Below are positions 63,019 through 64,000 of a stretch of 64,000 nt of DNA, one piece after another (positions within the stretch are counted from its first letter, which is position 1; the number at the start of each line of letters is the position of its first letter). This DNA is from an uncultured Collinsella sp. (GTDB taxonomy: Bacteria > Actinomycetota > Coriobacteriia > Coriobacteriales > Coriobacteriaceae): assembly GCA_958435945.1 (NCBI GenBank), contig CAUBIC010000004.1, forward strand, positions 54,093 through 118,092, in the 5' to 3' direction. Both the position numbers and the translations under genes were made by a program. A model generated the notes under the pieces. That model saw nothing but the letters and a program-made list of their open reading frames with translations. It had not been told where the DNA came from and did not search any database.

Positions 63019-63159
63019 GCTTGCGCCCGAGAGGGTCGCATATGAAGTTTCCTGCTCTACAGTCCTGCGCAAGACGGAAAGCACATTAAGTGCTTTCCTT
63101 TGCGTGCGGAACTCGCGATAAACTTCATATGCGTCCCTCCCGGGCGCAAGCAAAAGGGC
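63011..63159. repeat. Large imperfect palindrome with 40-base arms
   Basis: Arms 63011-63050 and 63120-63159 are inverse complements with only two mismatches over 40 bases. They enclose a 69-base centre that itself contains a 9-bp hairpin (63076-63098). The inner part of the palindrome is the structured repeat at 63043-63127; the outer 32 bases of each arm are not seen at the second copy. Confidence 0.8.
63043..63127 (-). repeat. Structured repeat copy 1 (hairpin with TGAAGTTT ends)
   Basis: Read on the minus strand it begins at 63127 with TGAAGTTT, continues through a 25-base block identical to copy 2 (63103-63127), a 4-base spacer, the hairpin GGAAAGCAC-TTAAT-GTGCTTTCC (63098-63076) and GTC, and ends at 63043 with AAACTTCA, the inverse of its start. 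It therefore looks like an 85-base element with 8-base terminal inverted repeats and a central hairpin. It has no coding frame of note. Confidence 0.75.
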
Positions 63160-63204
63160 TGGTTAGCGCTGTTGGTCGCTTGCTGGTCTTCTATTCTTAG
63201 TTGA

Positions 63205-63210
63205 TATACT
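63205..63210 (+). promoter_or_regulatory. Candidate -10 of the acetyltransferase gene
   Basis: TATACT, 34 bases before the ATG; a TTGCTG lies 19 bases upstream. The gene therefore appears to be transcribed on its own. Confidence 0.5.
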
Positions 63211-63244
63211 TTTTCGCATCTAACGCTTAGCCTAGGGGGTTGGC

Positions 63245-63865
63245 ATGACAAATAAGGTTGAATGGGACCGCATGATTGCCGGGGAGCTCTATAGCCCCTA
63301 TCGGGTTAACGACCATTCGTTTAGTAGGGTGCATGCGGCTCAGAAGTTGTTTAATGAGTCGGAGTATTGGGCTGATTCGAGCGCCTTTGAGGAACTAAAG
63401 AAGTGTTTTCGCGTTGCTCCGGACGATATGGTCTTAACGGCTCCCGTTTATTTTGATCACGGTGACAGGGTTTCGTTTGGTAACCATTTCTATGCGAATA
63501 CCGGTTTGACGATTCTGGACGATAATTACGTGACCTTTGGCGACAACGTCTTTCTAGGACCCCATGTGAGTATATTTACTGCTGGGCATCCAATTGACGC
63601 CGATGTGCGCAATCTAGACCTCGAGTATGCTAAGCCTGTCGTAATCGGCAACAACGTCTGGATGGGCGGCGGGGTGATTATCAATCCGGGCGTATCAATC
63701 GGAGACGATGTGGTCATAGCCTCAGGTTCAGTTGTTGTTAAAGACGTTCCAAGCCACGTCATCATCGGCGGCAATCCAGCTCATATCATTCGAGAGATTA
63801 CCGACAGCGATCGCAAGCTCTGGCAAGGCCAGCTGAATGCCTACAACGAGGCAATTGGATCATAG
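63245..63865 (+). CDS. Sugar O-acetyltransferase (Maa/LacA/NodL family)
   Basis: 206-residue left-handed beta-helix acetyltransferase. The N-terminal Maa domain (WDRMIAGELYSPYRVNDHSFSRVHAAQKLFNE) is followed by hexapeptide repeats (VSFGNHFYANTGLTILDDNYVTFGDNVFLGPHVSIFTAGHP, with the catalytic histidine in TAGHP) and VIGNNVWMGGGVIINPGVSIGDDVVIASGSVVVKDVP. It moves an acetyl group from acetyl-CoA to a sugar hydroxyl; the sugar is unknown. The ribosome-binding site is weak (GGGGG). Codon use is visibly less GC-biased than the neighbours, and the gene lies between two inverted repeat copies, which suggests recent acquisition or mobility. Confidence 0.88.
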   Translation: MTNKVEWDRMIAGELYSPYRVNDHSFSRVHAAQKLFNESEYWADSSAFEELKKCFRVAPDDMVLTAPVYFDHGDRVSFGNHFYANTGLTILDDNYVTFGDNVFLGPHVSIFTAGHPIDADVRNLDLEYAKPVVIGNNVWMGGGVIINPGVSIGDDVVIASGSVVVKDVPSHVIIGGNPAHIIREITDSDRKLWQGQLNAYNEAIGS

Positions 63866-63943
63866 CCTCGGCATTCCCGCAGATAAAACCTACTAAAACA
63901 AACCTATCCCTTATTGGCAGGTTTCCCATGGGGCGGGCACTGA

Positions 63944-64000
63944 TGAAGTTTATCGCGAGTTCCGCACGAACAGGAGGCCACTTAATGTGGCCTCCGTCGT
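63944..64000 (+). repeat. Structured repeat copy 2, cut by the window end
   Basis: Starts with TGAAGTTT at 63944. The first 25 bases are identical to copy 1, then a 4-base spacer and the hairpin GGAGGCCAC-TTAAT-GTGGCCTCC (63973-63995), then GTC as in copy 1. Compared with copy 1 the stem differs at paired positions only, so base pairing is preserved. It is in the opposite orientation to copy 1 and ends outside the window. A short AAACCT/AGGTTT inverted repeat precedes it near 63900-63922. Confidence 0.75.

Noticed and set aside
63973..63995. Hairpin of repeat copy 2 as a terminator for the acetyltransferase gene
   Set aside because: No T-run follows (GTCGT), and the same hairpin occurs in copy 1 on the opposite strand away from any gene end in that direction.

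Overview
The window is a 64 kb stretch of a GC-rich bacterial chromosome. It is almost entirely core genes, with short intergenic gaps and strong codon bias toward G/C-ending codons. Gene content and order point to a Coriobacteriia member, most likely Collinsella or a close relative (inference; no marker rRNA is present). The signs are an actinobacterial integration host factor (mihF) just upstream of gmk-rpoZ, a TrmFO-type tRNA methyltransferase, AdhE plus pyruvate phosphate dikinase fermentation enzymes, and a class 1B PyrD/PyrK pyrimidine operon. No rRNA, tRNA, CRISPR array, prophage or insertion sequence was recognised.

Layout. 1-7.3 kb: end of rsfS, dinB (minus), the rpsP-khpA-rimM-trmD-lepB translation cluster, and glyQ-glyS. 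7.4-11.3 kb: a dikinase regulatory kinase/phosphorylase and ppdK. 11.4-14.2 kb: a large secreted protein with an aerolysin/ETX-like segment, the clearest accessory gene. 14.3-20.9 kb: rplS, rnhB, yraN, comM, dprA, trmFO and a Xer recombinase that appears to need an AUA start. 21.2-31.3 kb: rpsB-tsf, then pyrH-frr-uppS-cdsA-dxr-rseP-ispG-proS (ribosome recycling, isoprenoid and lipid carriers, membrane protease). 31.4-35.5 kb (minus): a small kinase-like gene, adhE and rpmB. 35.7-41.2 kb: the pyrR-B-C-K-D-F operon behind a leader that can fold in competing ways. 41.4-43.9 kb: mihF-gmk-rpoZ-thiI. 44-48.2 kb: comEA-comEC-holA. 48.2-60.2 kb: rpsT, lepA, dus, hemW, two tandem DnaJ genes (the first with a membrane-like C-terminus), mtaB, phoH, ybeY, dgkA, era, recO. 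60.2-64 kb: rpsO, pnp, then a sugar O-acetyltransferase gene flanked by two inverted copies of a structured repeat.

How the genes work together. Most of the window makes and maintains ribosomes and tRNAs (RsfS, RimM, TrmD, Era, YbeY, LepA, Dus, MtaB, ThiI, TrmFO, PNPase) or supplies precursors (de novo UMP synthesis, UMP kinase, GMP kinase, undecaprenyl-PP, CDP-diacylglycerol, MEP pathway). ComEA, ComEC, DprA and ComM are an incomplete DNA-uptake and processing set. AdhE and PPDK belong to anaerobic fermentation and PEP/pyruvate interconversion.

Most interesting observations: (1) the aerolysin-like secreted protein at 11.4-14.2 kb; (2) an apparently undescribed repeat family at 63.04-63.13 kb and 63.94-64.00 kb, whose central hairpin differs between copies by paired compensatory changes; (3) a DnaJ paralogue whose C-terminal half is replaced by membrane segments; (4) an RseP with a winged-helix-like insert; (5) the AUA start of the Xer gene; (6) several candidate RNA switches and operators upstream of pyrR, mihF, ppdK and adhE; (7) a recurring extended -10 motif, TGCTATnnT, at core promoters.
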